A program made the position numbers and the translations under genes. Below the pieces are notes generated by a model that ran no database searches, had not been told where the DNA came from, and worked only from the letters and a program-made list of their open reading frames with translations. Positions 26,127-34,519 of a DNA stretch of 64,000 nucleotides are shown here, in pieces. Within the stretch, counting starts at the first letter, position 1. Each line of letters starts with the position of its first letter. Source of the stretch: Dyella caseinilytica (lineage in GTDB: Bacteria > Pseudomonadota > Gammaproteobacteria > Xanthomonadales > Rhodanobacteraceae); NCBI RefSeq assembly GCF_016865235.1, contig NZ_CP064030.1, positions 248,001 through 312,000 on the forward strand, read 5' to 3'.

Positions 26127-27602
26127 CTACACCAGTTTCAGCACGTCTTCGAAACGGTTGAGCGCGTCGTCGATGACCTCGTCGGTATCGGCCAAGCTGG
26201 TGTAGATGCGGCTGCCAGCGAGCGTGATCAGCCCATGCGCGGCGTAGGCGGCGCCCATTTCCTCCATCATGTGTCTGCGTTGCTTGGCCTCGTTGCGCAG
26301 GCGGACGAGCTTGAGCAGGTTGCTGGTGTCCAACAGCAGCACGCCGGATGTCTGCAGATGCACGATCGAACCCATGTTGTAGGCCACATAGGGTAGGCCG
26401 AGTCGTTCGATGATCTGCTCCAGCCCCTGGCGCAGACGATCACCGGCACGACCGGCTTTCGCCGCGGCATCGGTGCGCTGGATTTCTTGCAGCGCGAAAT
26501 AGCCGGCTGCGCACGAAAGCGGATTGGCGGTGAGCGTGCCACCGACGAAAGCGCGTTTGCTGGTGGTGCCGATGCCGCCGACCAACATCATCATGATGTC
26601 GCGCTTGCCGCCGATCGCACCCGCCATGGGATATCCGCCGGTGAGGCATTTACCGAGAATGGTGAGGTCCGGCGCCACGCCGAAATAGGCTTGCGCACCG
26701 CCCATGCCGGCACGGAATCCGGTGACGACTTCATCGAAGATCAGCAAGGCGTCGAACTCGTCGCACAGACGGCGAACCTGCGCATTGAAATCCTTGGTCA
26801 CCGGCCGCGTACCGCTTTCAGGGCCGAACGGTTCGACGATGACGGCGGCGGTGCCGCCGCGAAGGCGGTTCCACTGCAATTTGCGCCGGATAGCCGCGAG
26901 ATCGTTTGGCAGGCTTTCCTGCGTGCTGGCAGTGGCGCCGCGCGGGATGCCGATCGCTTCCATGCGCCCGGTATTCGGCAGGCGCATGCCGTAGACCATC
27001 TGGTCGCTCCAGCCGTGGTAGCCGCCGCCGATTTTTATGACTCGTTTCTTGCCGGTATAGGCGCGCGCCAGGCGTATCGCACCCATCACCGCTTCCGTGC
27101 CCGAGCCCATCATGCGTAGCATGTCGACTGCTGGCATGGCATCGCAAACCAGCTCGGCCAGCTTGATCTCGTATTCGTGCAACAGGCCGGTGACCGGGCC
27201 GCACTCCTGCATCAGGGCCTGTACTTTCTCCCGCACGTCCGGGTAGTTCGAGCCAAGCAAGGTTGGGCCGCCGGCTTGCAGAAAGTCGGTGTAGCGGTTG
27301 CCATCCACATCCGTCATGTGCGCGCCGCTGGCATGGTTGATGGCGAGCGGGAACGGATAATTAAAGGCGAGATTGTGCTGTACGCCGCCGGGAATCACCT
27401 GCTTGGCCTGCTCAGCCAGACGTTTGGAGCCCTGGCAGCGCTGCTCGAAATAGTTGAGCACCTGCTGCATCGCATCGCGTTTCAGCGGACGGATCGGTTG
27501 CTTCACCAGCGCATCGAAGCGTCGATAAAGCGCGTCCGTATCCGGCCATTGCGACACCGCGCTGTTCGCCGGAAGTACGGCGGAGGCGTGATTGAAATTC
27601 AT
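26127..27602 (-). CDS. Class III aminotransferase (glutamate-1-semialdehyde aminomutase-like)
   Basis: A 491-residue PLP-dependent fold-type I enzyme closest to the glutamate-1-semialdehyde 2,1-aminomutase/omega-aminotransferase group. Motifs include VIPGGVQHNLAF near the start, MMGSGTEAVMGAIRLARAYT for phosphate binding, the DEVVTGFR aspartate that contacts the pyridine nitrogen, and the PLP lysine in LGKCLTGGYPMAGAIGG. It is about 60 residues longer than HemL at the N-terminus, and its operon context does not fit haem synthesis. Here it probably transaminates an aldehyde or ketone from the pathway. Its ATG overlaps the upstream aldolase stop codon by four bases (ATGA). Confidence 0.87.
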   Translation of the reverse strand: MNFNHASAVLPANSAVSQWPDTDALYRRFDALVKQPIRPLKRDAMQQVLNYFEQRCQGSKRLAEQAKQVIPGGVQHNLAFNYPFPLAINHASGAHMTDVDGNRYTDFLQAGGPTLLGSNYPDVREKVQALMQECGPVTGLLHEYEIKLAELVCDAMPAVDMLRMMGSGTEAVMGAIRLARAYTGKKRVIKIGGGYHGWSDQMVYGMRLPNTGRMEAIGIPRGATASTQESLPNDLAAIRRKLQWNRLRGGTAAVIVEPFGPESGTRPVTKDFNAQVRRLCDEFDALLIFDEVVTGFRAGMGGAQAYFGVAPDLTILGKCLTGGYPMAGAIGGKRDIMMMLVGGIGTTSKRAFVGGTLTANPLSCAAGYFALQEIQRTDAAAKAGRAGDRLRQGLEQIIERLGLPYVAYNMGSIVHLQTSGVLLLDTSNLLKLVRLRNEAKQRRHMMEEMGAAYAAHGLITLAGSRIYTSLADTDEVIDDALNRFEDVLKLV

Positions 27603-28264
27603 GCGGTCAACTCCTGAATGGGGTTCGCATCGAGCGTGGCGATCAGCTTTTGCAGGGCGGCCTGTTCAGGGCCTGCAGACGTCGCTCGTGCCGCGATGCG
27701 TTCGCGCAACTGCGCAATTGCGAACGCTTCCAGTGCCGAGATGGCGTGCAGCGCCTGTTCGGGACTGCCGCCGCAGCAGATCGCGCCATGCGTACGCAAC
27801 AAATAAGCGTTGATGTCCTGGCGCAGCACGCGTCGGAGTTTGCTGGACAGCCAGCGCGTTCCGGACGGTGCATAACCCGCAATCAGCACCTGGGGACCAA
27901 GCAGTGCGCGATGTTCCGTGTTCTGTACGGTCAGCGGCCGGCCCAGCAGACTCAGCGCGCTCGCCGCAGGCTGATGCGTATGGATGCTGGCCAGACAATC
28001 CTTGCGATGACGCAGCACCTGTGCGTGCATACCGCTTTCCACCGACGCTTTGCGTTCGCCATCCACCTTGGCCAGATCGCTCAGGCGCAGCACGCAGATA
28101 TCCTGCGGTCCCATCTGGTAGTAATCGACTGCCGATGGCGTCACCACGATGTGTTCGTCGTCGACGCGCAAGGCGAGGTTGCCACCGGTGGCGGCAAAGT
28201 AACCGTGATCGGCCAGCCGCACGCTCATCTCGACGACGCGTTGGCGCATGGATTGGAATTTCAT
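27599..28264 (-). CDS. Class II aldolase/adducin family protein
   Basis: A 221-residue metal-dependent aldolase of the FucA/AraD family, which cleaves or epimerises phosphorylated ketoses or aldonates. Visible are GGNLALRVDD, the substrate loop VTPSAVDYYQMGPQDICVL, the zinc pair in SIHTHQP, a third histidine in LRTHGAICCGG, and the helix HAISALEAFAIAQLRE. The start at 28264 (MKFQSMRQRVVEMSVRLADH) matches the family, although the frame is open to 28402 inside the kinase gene. ATGA overlaps on both sides couple it to the kinase and the aminotransferase. It presumably cleaves the product of the FGGY kinase; the exact substrate is unknown. Confidence 0.88.
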   Translation of the reverse strand: MKFQSMRQRVVEMSVRLADHGYFAATGGNLALRVDDEHIVVTPSAVDYYQMGPQDICVLRLSDLAKVDGERKASVESGMHAQVLRHRKDCLASIHTHQPAASALSLLGRPLTVQNTEHRALLGPQVLIAGYAPSGTRWLSSKLRRVLRQDINAYLLRTHGAICCGGSPEQALHAISALEAFAIAQLRERIAARATSAGPEQAALQKLIATLDANPIQELTA

Positions 28265-29889
28265 CGCGGCACGCTCCGGTGTTGATTGAGCCGGCGATAA
28301 AGTGGCGCGAGCCGCTTGTGCAATTGCTTGAAGGTGGCGAAGCTGTCGTCGTACAGATGGCGCAAGGCTTGGCGCGGTTCGAAACGATGCCGATGACGGC
28401 ACAACGCCGGCACATCGTGAAAAGACAATTCACCGAGCCCGATGCCCGCAATGAACGCCGCGCCCAGCGCGTTCGCCTGGATCGGCGCATGGGGTTGTTG
28501 GATGACCATGCCGGTGACGTCGGCGATCATCTGACACCAGACTTCCGATTGGCCGCCGCCGCCGACAATAGTGATGGCGCCACCGCGTCCGCTGTCGACG
28601 AAATCCAGCATCGGTTCGAGCATCCAGCGCGTGTTCAAGGCCACGCCTTCGAGGAAGGCGCGGATCATGTCTTCGCGGGTGTGCTCCAGCGAGAGGTTGA
28701 ACAGGCCGGCGCGCAGATGCCGGTCGTCCACGGGCGTGCGTTCGCCGTGCAGCCACGGCATGTAGAACAGACCGCGTGACCCTGCCGGTACGCGATCGGC
28801 GATGCGGTCGAGCAGCGGATAGACATCCGTGCGCTGATCATCGCCGAGTAGCTCGTCGGCATGAAACAGAATGCGGTCGCGCAGGAACGAAAGATTGCCG
28901 CACGCCGTCGTCTGCATTGCCATCGCCAGATAACGGTCGCGTTGTGCGCATGGCAGCGATGCGATGAAGGTGCTGATATGCGTGCGCTTGTGCGGCATAT
29001 GTGCGCCCAGCCAGGACGATGTGCCCAGATACAGGTGCAGTTCGCCATCGCGCACCGTTCCGGCACCGATGGCCGCCGCCGAGTTGTCGATGCCGCCGGC
29101 GACAACCTTGGTATCCGGCGCAAGTCCCAGGATGTCGGCGACCGTTGGCAGCAAGTGGCCGATCACTTCCGTCGAATGCACCAGATCCGGCAGCTTGTCG
29201 CGATCGACACCGAGCAGCCGCAGCAGGCCCGCGTCGTAACGCACTTGTGAGAGATCGCGGTTATCTGTGGCCCAGGTGGTGAGGGCCGAATCGTAGGTGG
29301 CGCAAAACCGGCCGGTCAGGCGCAGATTCATGAAATCGAGCGCGTTGAGAAATTTGCTGGTGCGCTCGACCAGTGCCGGCTGATGATCGTAGAGCCAGGC
29401 CATATGGCCGGCCGGATCCTTGCCGGACAGCGACGGCGCGCCGCCGGTAAGGCGCAGCCAGCGTGCGAGGCGGAGCGGACCATAGCCCTGGATGTTCAAC
29501 CGTCCGCGGCGCGCACGCCGGCGGATCGCGTCGGCGCCGCGCATATCTACCCACAACATGGCACGTGCGAGCGCGTTGCCTTCCTGGTCGACCGGGATGG
29601 TGCATTCGCCGAAGGTCGAACAGCAGACCGCTACGACTTGCCGCCGCCGGCGTGTGTCCGAGGTCAGCAATTCCTGCGCGCCGTCGAGAAAGGCATGCCA
29701 CCAGTCTTGCGGATCCTGCTCGACGCCCAGTTCATCGACCAGATGCAGTGCCACCGGGCGGAAGGTCCATGCCAGTACGCTGCCATCCATGCCGATCAGT
29801 GCGACCTTGCAACCGGACGTGCCCAGATCGACCGCCAGCACAAGGCGTTCGTTGCGTGAGGGCACGATGGCGGGCGCCGCGCTGGGCAT
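28261..29889 (-). CDS. FGGY-family carbohydrate kinase
   Basis: A 542-residue sugar kinase of the FGGY (xylulokinase/gluconokinase) family. The ATPase-fold phosphate-1 motif is VLAVDLGTSGCKVALIGMDG. The second domain contains VVAGGIDNSAAAIGAG, LYLGTSSWLG and the adenosine motif AITIVGGGGQSEVWCQMIAD. It is longer than E. coli xylulokinase. It would phosphorylate a polyol, ketose or related compound, giving the aldolase substrate. It is the first gene of the seven-gene operon and is divergent from the TetR gene, with TAGCTA repeats between them that probably form the operator. Confidence 0.9.
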   Translation of the reverse strand: MPSAAPAIVPSRNERLVLAVDLGTSGCKVALIGMDGSVLAWTFRPVALHLVDELGVEQDPQDWWHAFLDGAQELLTSDTRRRRQVVAVCCSTFGECTIPVDQEGNALARAMLWVDMRGADAIRRRARRGRLNIQGYGPLRLARWLRLTGGAPSLSGKDPAGHMAWLYDHQPALVERTSKFLNALDFMNLRLTGRFCATYDSALTTWATDNRDLSQVRYDAGLLRLLGVDRDKLPDLVHSTEVIGHLLPTVADILGLAPDTKVVAGGIDNSAAAIGAGTVRDGELHLYLGTSSWLGAHMPHKRTHISTFIASLPCAQRDRYLAMAMQTTACGNLSFLRDRILFHADELLGDDQRTDVYPLLDRIADRVPAGSRGLFYMPWLHGERTPVDDRHLRAGLFNLSLEHTREDMIRAFLEGVALNTRWMLEPMLDFVDSGRGGAITIVGGGGQSEVWCQMIADVTGMVIQQPHAPIQANALGAAFIAGIGLGELSFHDVPALCRHRHRFEPRQALRHLYDDSFATFKQLHKRLAPLYRRLNQHRSVPR

Positions 29890-29910
29890 AAAAGTCTTAC
29901 TCCCCTAAAA

Positions 29911-29944
29911 GCTAGTATTAGCTACAATATAGTTATAGCTATAA
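29911..29944. promoter_or_regulatory. Candidate TetR operator with paired TAGCTA motifs
   Basis: In the 85-bp gap between the FGGY kinase and the divergent TetR gene lie two TAGCTA palindromes (29919-29924 and 29936-29941). The second sits within the perfect 12-bp palindrome TTATAGCTATAA (29933-29944). The spacing of 17 bases between motifs is suitable for repressor dimers. The surrounding bases are very AT-rich for this genome. Regulation of both directions by the TetR protein is inferred. Confidence 0.55.
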
Positions 29945-29974
29945 TTACCGCAAGACCCCAAGGACCTACATTCC

Positions 29975-30652
29975 GTGCCAGTCCCGACCAAGCGGCCCCG
30001 CCGCAGCGCCAAGCCCCCCAAGCTCGATCTGGCGCCCAAGGTGACCCCCGCGCAGTCCCGCGCTGCCGAAACCTACGAACACTTGCTGGACGTGACCGCC
30101 CAGGTGTTGGCCGAGGTGGGTTTCGAGCAGCTCAGCACCAATCTGGTCTGCCAGCGCGCAGGGCTGTCGCCGCCGGCCTTGTATCGCTACTTCCCGAACA
30201 AATACGCCTTGCTGCACGAGCTCGGCCTGCGCCTGATGCACCGGCAGAATGCGTTGATCGAACCATGGCTGACGACGGCGGCGTTCGTCTCGGCGAACGC
30301 GCTGGAAGAAGCGCTGACCGGCTTGCTGCTGGAAACCTATGAGGTCACGCGCCAAGCGACCGGTGGCATCTGGATCATGCGTGCGTTGCGTGCGATTCCC
30401 ATGCTGCAAGATGTGCGGCTGGAGTCGGCCAGCGAAGTGGCGGTGCAGGCGACGGCGCGCCTGAGCGAAGCCTTTCCTGAAGTGCCGGTGGCGGAGTTGC
30501 AGCTCATCAGCCGGGTCGCCGACAGCATGGCTTTCGCGGCATTGGAAATGCTCTTCGACGATCCGTCGCTCGATGCGCCATCCGTCATGCGTTTGGTCGC
30601 GGCGAGTCTGGCCAGCAATGTTGCACGTCTTCAGGGTGACGCCACGCACTGA
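29975..30652 (+). CDS. TetR family transcriptional regulator
   Basis: A 225-residue TetR-type repressor with a GTG start; AAGGA lies about ten bases upstream. After a basic, proline-rich N-terminal tail (PTKRPRRSAKPPK) comes the helix-turn-helix: TYEHLLDVTAQVLAEVGFEQ, then LVCQRAGLSPPALYRYFPNK. The C-terminal ligand domain covers about residues 85-225. The gene is divergent from the FGGY-kinase operon and almost certainly regulates it. The ligand is probably a pathway intermediate or the substrate. Confidence 0.9.
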   Translation: MPVPTKRPRRSAKPPKLDLAPKVTPAQSRAAETYEHLLDVTAQVLAEVGFEQLSTNLVCQRAGLSPPALYRYFPNKYALLHELGLRLMHRQNALIEPWLTTAAFVSANALEEALTGLLLETYEVTRQATGGIWIMRALRAIPMLQDVRLESASEVAVQATARLSEAFPEVPVAELQLISRVADSMAFAALEMLFDDPSLDAPSVMRLVAASLASNVARLQGDATH

Positions 30653-30698
30653 GCGATATCGCCACAAACCTGCATGTCTTGCATCCATGCGATTCATG

Positions 30699-31853
30699 TC
30701 AATGCATCACCACGCATTGCCCGGGCAGCGATGCAATCCACGCTTTGATGAGTGCGACGCCTTCTTCATGCACGGTGCTGCGTCCCAATTCCGGCATCAT
30801 CGTGCCGGGCACGGCGGAGCTGAGCCGGTAGGGAATGATGGAGTCGTCAGAATGGCCCGGCACGATGTCGAACAGATGGTCGCCTGTGCCCTGACCCGCA
30901 GCGGTCGGTGGTTTGCAGATGCCGATGTGACGGTCTTCCAGCGTGGTGATATCCAGTGTCAGGCCCGTGGTATTGGCGGCACCTTTCGGGTTGTGGCAAT
31001 GGCCGCAATTGATATCCAGATAGGCGCGGGCACGAGCATCGAGTGACGCATGCGTGTCCATCCAGTTCGCATTGCGTGGCGCATCGGCAGGATCCGGTGC
31101 GCCGGTGAGATAGCCCTCGCGCACCAGGTGCGTCAGTTCGTTCTCATCGCCGTCGGCATAGCGGTAATCACGATTGAGATGGCGTGCCTTGGGCCCGATC
31201 GGTTGTATTGCACGAGTGGTCCAATCGTGCGCGTGGCAGCTCACGCACTGGCTTTGGTCGGGCACGACATAGTTGAAGTCTTCGCGCTTGCCGTCGTCGC
31301 TCACCAGGGTCAACGCCTGTACATCGCCAGTGCGTGCAAGTACCGCATCGGTTTGCTCGGCATTCCACACATAAGGGATGGCGACCCAGCCGTCCTTGCG
31401 ACGCACCAGCAGGCGCGTTTCGATCAGATGCACATGGGCAAGATTCAGGCCTTGTCCTGCGAAATCGCGGCTGGTGTCGTAGGTGCGCGCGATATCCGTC
31501 GCATTGCGCGGTTTGTCCTTTGGCAGTGGATAGAAAAATGTCTTGCTGATGATGGTGCCGACTGGGAAGTCGAACGTGTCGGTTGGGCTGTACTTGGCCG
31601 ATACACCTTTCGGCATCCAGATCGTGCGAAGTTTGTGCGCGTAGTCGGTGAACAGCGGCGTATTGAGCTCATAAGGCACCACGCCCTCATTCAACTGCAA
31701 TACGCCGTCACGCGCTTCCACTACGTGCCAGTCGCTCAGCTTCGGCGGATAGCCATCGTCATGGAACGCCACCGGATCCATGCCGTGGTGACAGGCCGAC
31801 AAGCATAGCAACGCAAGCAGCAGTAGCCCGCGTACCCACATCTTCATCTGCAT
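30699..31853 (-). CDS. SO2930-family dihaem c-type cytochrome lipoprotein
   Basis: A 384-residue lipoprotein (lipobox LSAC in LLLLALLCLSACHHG) with two c-type haem motifs, CVSCH near residue 202 and CGHCH near 282. The segment VVPYELNTPLFTDYAHKLRT and the end RSTVHEEGVALIKAWIASLP fit the family named after Shewanella SO_2930, which is regularly paired with a parallel beta-helix lipoprotein. That pairing is present here: the partner gene ends 11 bp upstream. The start at 31853 gives a proper signal; in-frame ATGs follow two and four codons later. The role of these pairs is not known. The presence of haem implies periplasmic electron transfer or oxidation. Confidence 0.88.
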   Translation of the reverse strand: MQMKMWVRGLLLLALLCLSACHHGMDPVAFHDDGYPPKLSDWHVVEARDGVLQLNEGVVPYELNTPLFTDYAHKLRTIWMPKGVSAKYSPTDTFDFPVGTIISKTFFYPLPKDKPRNATDIARTYDTSRDFAGQGLNLAHVHLIETRLLVRRKDGWVAIPYVWNAEQTDAVLARTGDVQALTLVSDDGKREDFNYVVPDQSQCVSCHAHDWTTRAIQPIGPKARHLNRDYRYADGDENELTHLVREGYLTGAPDPADAPRNANWMDTHASLDARARAYLDINCGHCHNPKGAANTTGLTLDITTLEDRHIGICKPPTAAGQGTGDHLFDIVPGHSDDSIIPYRLSSAVPGTMMPELGRSTVHEEGVALIKAWIASLPGQCVVMH

Positions 31854-31864
31854 CGACGCGATTC

Positions 31865-33100
31865 TCAGACTTTCGGTTCTGGGTTCAGCACGACAGGCGG
31901 CAGCTTGGGCAAGGTGCACTGATAGGGCTTGGTGTCGGTGCTTGGATTCTTGTAGCTGTGCGGACCATCGATGTTGAGCACGCCATTCACATCCTGGATG
32001 CAGATGCGATCGCCTGACGGCGGCAGGCCATCGACAAGGTCTTTCGGATCGGCATAACCATCCCAGATCACATCCGGAAATTTACCGGTAAGGCCGTAGA
32101 CGGCGGTCTTGAGTGTTTTCAGCTTCAGTCCGTCAGGCGAATCGCCGCCGCCGGTGATGCGATTGCCGTAGACATAAATGCTCTTGGGATACGGGTTGTA
32201 ATCGGCGGCAACGCCGCTGGTGTTGTAGTAATTCGTGGAGAAGTAACTGGAGATGATGATGCTGGCTGTCTGGTTGTCAGCAATGTCGTTGTCGAAGATC
32301 TCCACCTTGTCGTTGGAGTTCACCACGATGCCCGAGCCTGCAGGTACGCTGGCAACGGCGGCACCTTTTCTAGCGAAGTTGCCGGTGTTGTTGTCGAACA
32401 CCTTGTTGTGGAAGACACGAGTGGCATGTCCCTCCTGCGACAGGTTGGGCATGTTGAACACCAGGATGCCGCCGGTGTTCTTCGTGGCCGTGTTGTCATA
32501 CACGTCGGCGTTGACCGAGTTTTCGATTTCGACGCCGGCCACGTTCTGCTCGGCGCGATTACGCCGCACTACGATGTTGTTGGACTGGCCCACATAGATG
32601 CCGGCATCCGACGCGCCAATCACCACCGAGTCTTCCACCAGCACGTTCTGTGTCTTGACCGGATAAAGACCGTACGCGCCGTTGGTGGTCTTGGGGCCAT
32701 CGGTCCATTCGATACGTACGCCGTGGATAGTGATGTTCTTGCCTTGGTTGATCTTCAGCGCATCGCCCATCGTGTCTTCGATGGCTAGGTTTTCGATGGT
32801 GAAGTCATCGGCATTCACCAGCAGCCCTTCTGGACCGACGACCTGGCCCTTGAATGACAATACGGTCTTGTCCATGCCGGTGCCGCGGATCGTTACGCCA
32901 TTCGTGCGCAGGCTTAAGCCCCGCTTGAGCGAGTAATGGCCAGCCGGAATGTCGATGACGCTGCCAGGCTTGGCATCGAGCAGTTGTTGCTCCAGCTTGC
33001 TCTCGAACGAAACATCGTTCTGATTCTGCGTTGCGCTTTCCTGATGGCCGCAGGCGGCTAGCAGCAGCGCGATGGCGATCAGCGTGCAGGTCTTGCGCAT
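31865..33100 (-). CDS. Parallel beta-helix repeat lipoprotein (SO2930 partner)
   Basis: A 411-residue lipoprotein (lipobox LLAAC, Cys17) made of a right-handed beta-helix. Repeats such as NNIVVRRNRAEQNVAGVEIE and KVEIFDNDIADNQTASIIIS show the N-x-(V/I)-x-(V/I) rung pattern of pectate-lyase-like proteins. The N-terminal segment VIDIPAGHYSLKRGLSL is typical for carbohydrate-active or surface beta-helix proteins. It is the upstream partner of the dihaem cytochrome and the two overlap in function by conserved neighbourhood. The substrate is unknown; a polysaccharide or glycan is plausible. The promoter should lie just upstream, 33101-33200. Confidence 0.88.
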   Translation of the reverse strand: MRKTCTLIAIALLLAACGHQESATQNQNDVSFESKLEQQLLDAKPGSVIDIPAGHYSLKRGLSLRTNGVTIRGTGMDKTVLSFKGQVVGPEGLLVNADDFTIENLAIEDTMGDALKINQGKNITIHGVRIEWTDGPKTTNGAYGLYPVKTQNVLVEDSVVIGASDAGIYVGQSNNIVVRRNRAEQNVAGVEIENSVNADVYDNTATKNTGGILVFNMPNLSQEGHATRVFHNKVFDNNTGNFARKGAAVASVPAGSGIVVNSNDKVEIFDNDIADNQTASIIISSYFSTNYYNTSGVAADYNPYPKSIYVYGNRITGGGDSPDGLKLKTLKTAVYGLTGKFPDVIWDGYADPKDLVDGLPPSGDRICIQDVNGVLNIDGPHSYKNPSTDTKPYQCTLPKLPPVVLNPEPKV

Positions 33101-33399
33101 GGTGGCATCTCCCCTCGCGCCATACGGACGCGTACAAGCGCACTGTCCCCCAAGGAGCGTTGTGGGGGGAGGGCGAAAGGGACGGAGATGGGGGGCAAAG
33201 CGGCCAGTGTAATGGCCATGTGACAGCGCTGGCGCACCGGTCTCTTCGGGTGGCCATCCTCGACCCGGTGGTCAAAGGTGGGGTGAGCAAGGCGTTGAGA
33301 TATTCAAATTTTCTCAAGTCTGCCTTGCAGAGATATCGCTTTTAGGCGAAATGAACTGGATCTATCTTGAACATCATTCAAGTGGATCCGGAGATGACC

Positions 33400-33600
33400 A
33401 TGCGTTCGTTCTGGATGAATCGGCTGTTCCACCTCGCCTATGCGGGTGACCGGGTTTCGACGCAGGTTCCGCTGAGCGTGCCGGCTTTGCCTCCGAAGAG
33501 GGGTGCGACGGAGCGGGTACTGCGAGCACAGGCAACAAACTCGCCCCGATCGCAGCGCCTGTGTCTGGGCATTGGCGACGGCAGCGTGCACCGGCAATAA
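33400..33600 (+). CDS. Possible small protein, unknown
   Basis: A 66-residue frame starting MRSFWMNRLFHLAYAGDRVS, with GGAG six bases before the ATG. The frame is also open upstream to 33367. The composition is basic, with no membrane segment and no family recognised. It runs towards the SDR gene. Included as a low-confidence candidate because the ribosome site is good and the gap is otherwise empty; it could be a chance frame. Confidence 0.25.
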   Translation: MRSFWMNRLFHLAYAGDRVSTQVPLSVPALPPKRGATERVLRAQATNSPRSQRLCLGIGDGSVHRQ

Positions 33601-33629
33601 AAAATGGCCCTGCCGGATTCGGCAGGGCC
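33599..33629 (-). terminator. Rho-independent terminator of the SDR gene
   Basis: A ten-base-pair perfect stem, GGCCCTGCCG with CGGCAGGGCC, and a four-base loop. On the minus strand it is followed, after one base, by six T (33599-33604). It lies about 40 bases after the SDR stop codon. Confidence 0.9.
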
Positions 33630-33669
33630 AAGTGGGTTCATCGTGCTAGCGCGGCGACGTCTATTCCAA

Positions 33670-34416
33670 TCAACGCATTCCGCCGGCAGCGAAAAGATGT
33701 TCGCCGGTCAACCAATATGAGTCGTCGGAGGCCAGGAATACGGCGATGGAAGCGATGTCGTTGGGTTGGCCGATGCGGCCCAGTGGCGTCTGCGCGGTGG
33801 CGTGTTGATGGAAGTCCGAACCGATAAAGCCTGCGCTATGGGTGCCCTCGGTTTCCACCATGCCGGGATTCAGCGCGTTCACGCGAATCTTGCGCGGACC
33901 AAGTTCACGCGACAGCACGCCGGTGATCGCATCCACGGCACCCTTGGTCGCGGTGTACACGGCACTGCCGGGCGGAGTCAGGCGCGTGACCAGCGAACCG
34001 ATGTTGATCACGCTGCCACCTTCGCCCAGGTGCTTCGACGCCGCCTTGGTAGTCAGCAGCAGGCCCAGCACATTAACGTTGAAGTGCTTGTTGAAATGCT
34101 CTTCGGTGATGTCTTCGAGTGGTGCGAACTCATAGACGCCGGAGTTGTTGATCAGCACGTCGAGACGACCGAATTGCTTGACTGCTGCGTCGATGATGCC
34201 CTGCGCGTCGGCAGCTTTGGACACATCGCCACCTACGGCGAGGGCCTTGCCGCCGGCCTTTTCGATCTCAGCCACGACCGCGTCGGCGCCGGCCTTGCTG
34301 GAGGCGTAATTGACGACCACCGAGGCGCCTTCGGCGGCGAGCGCCTTGGCGATGGCCGCGCCGATGCCCTTGGAACCGCCGGTTACAACGGCGACCTTAC
34401 CTTTCAGCTTGCTCAT
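33670..34416 (-). CDS. SDR family oxidoreductase
   Basis: A 248-residue classical short-chain dehydrogenase/reductase. The nucleotide motif is TGGSKGIG at residues 12-19, NNSG follows beta-strand 4, the catalytic serine lies in VINIGSL and the YxxxK pair in YTATKGAVDAI. The acid residue pattern NYASSKAG after beta-2 suggests NADP(H). It resembles 3-oxoacyl-ACP reductase-like or glucose dehydrogenase-like SDRs, but the substrate is not determined. It is divergent from an ArsR-like regulator across a gap holding a perfect inverted repeat, so it is probably repressed by that regulator. Confidence 0.9.
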   Translation of the reverse strand: MSKLKGKVAVVTGGSKGIGAAIAKALAAEGASVVVNYASSKAGADAVVAEIEKAGGKALAVGGDVSKAADAQGIIDAAVKQFGRLDVLINNSGVYEFAPLEDITEEHFNKHFNVNVLGLLLTTKAASKHLGEGGSVINIGSLVTRLTPPGSAVYTATKGAVDAITGVLSRELGPRKIRVNALNPGMVETEGTHSAGFIGSDFHQHATAQTPLGRIGQPNDIASIAVFLASDDSYWLTGEHLFAAGGMR

Positions 34417-34460
34417 GAGTTTGTCCTGCAGACAGGTGGAGGGAGGTAGTCTTAAATTCC

Positions 34461-34483
34461 ATAGTTCGTAACTTATGAACTAT
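34461..34483. promoter_or_regulatory. Candidate operator between the SDR and HTH regulator genes
   Basis: ATAGTTC and GAACTAT form a perfect inverted repeat with a nine-base spacer, and a further GAACTA lies just right of it at 34485-34490. It sits in the 103-bp divergent promoter region, in an AT-rich patch suited to overlap both promoters. I assign it to the ArsR-like regulator encoded on the plus strand. Confidence 0.55.
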
Positions 34484-34519
34484 AGAACTAGAAATCAAGT
34501 GCCTGATAAAATACGCCCC

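Larger units (their letters stand above)
33101..33669. other. Intergenic region between the beta-helix gene and the SDR gene
   Basis: A 569-bp stretch. The left third should hold the promoter of the beta-helix gene. The middle has one possible small plus-strand reading frame (33400-33600). The right end has the SDR gene's terminator (33599-33629). No RNA gene or palindromic repeat of the REP classes was seen. Confidence 0.5.
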
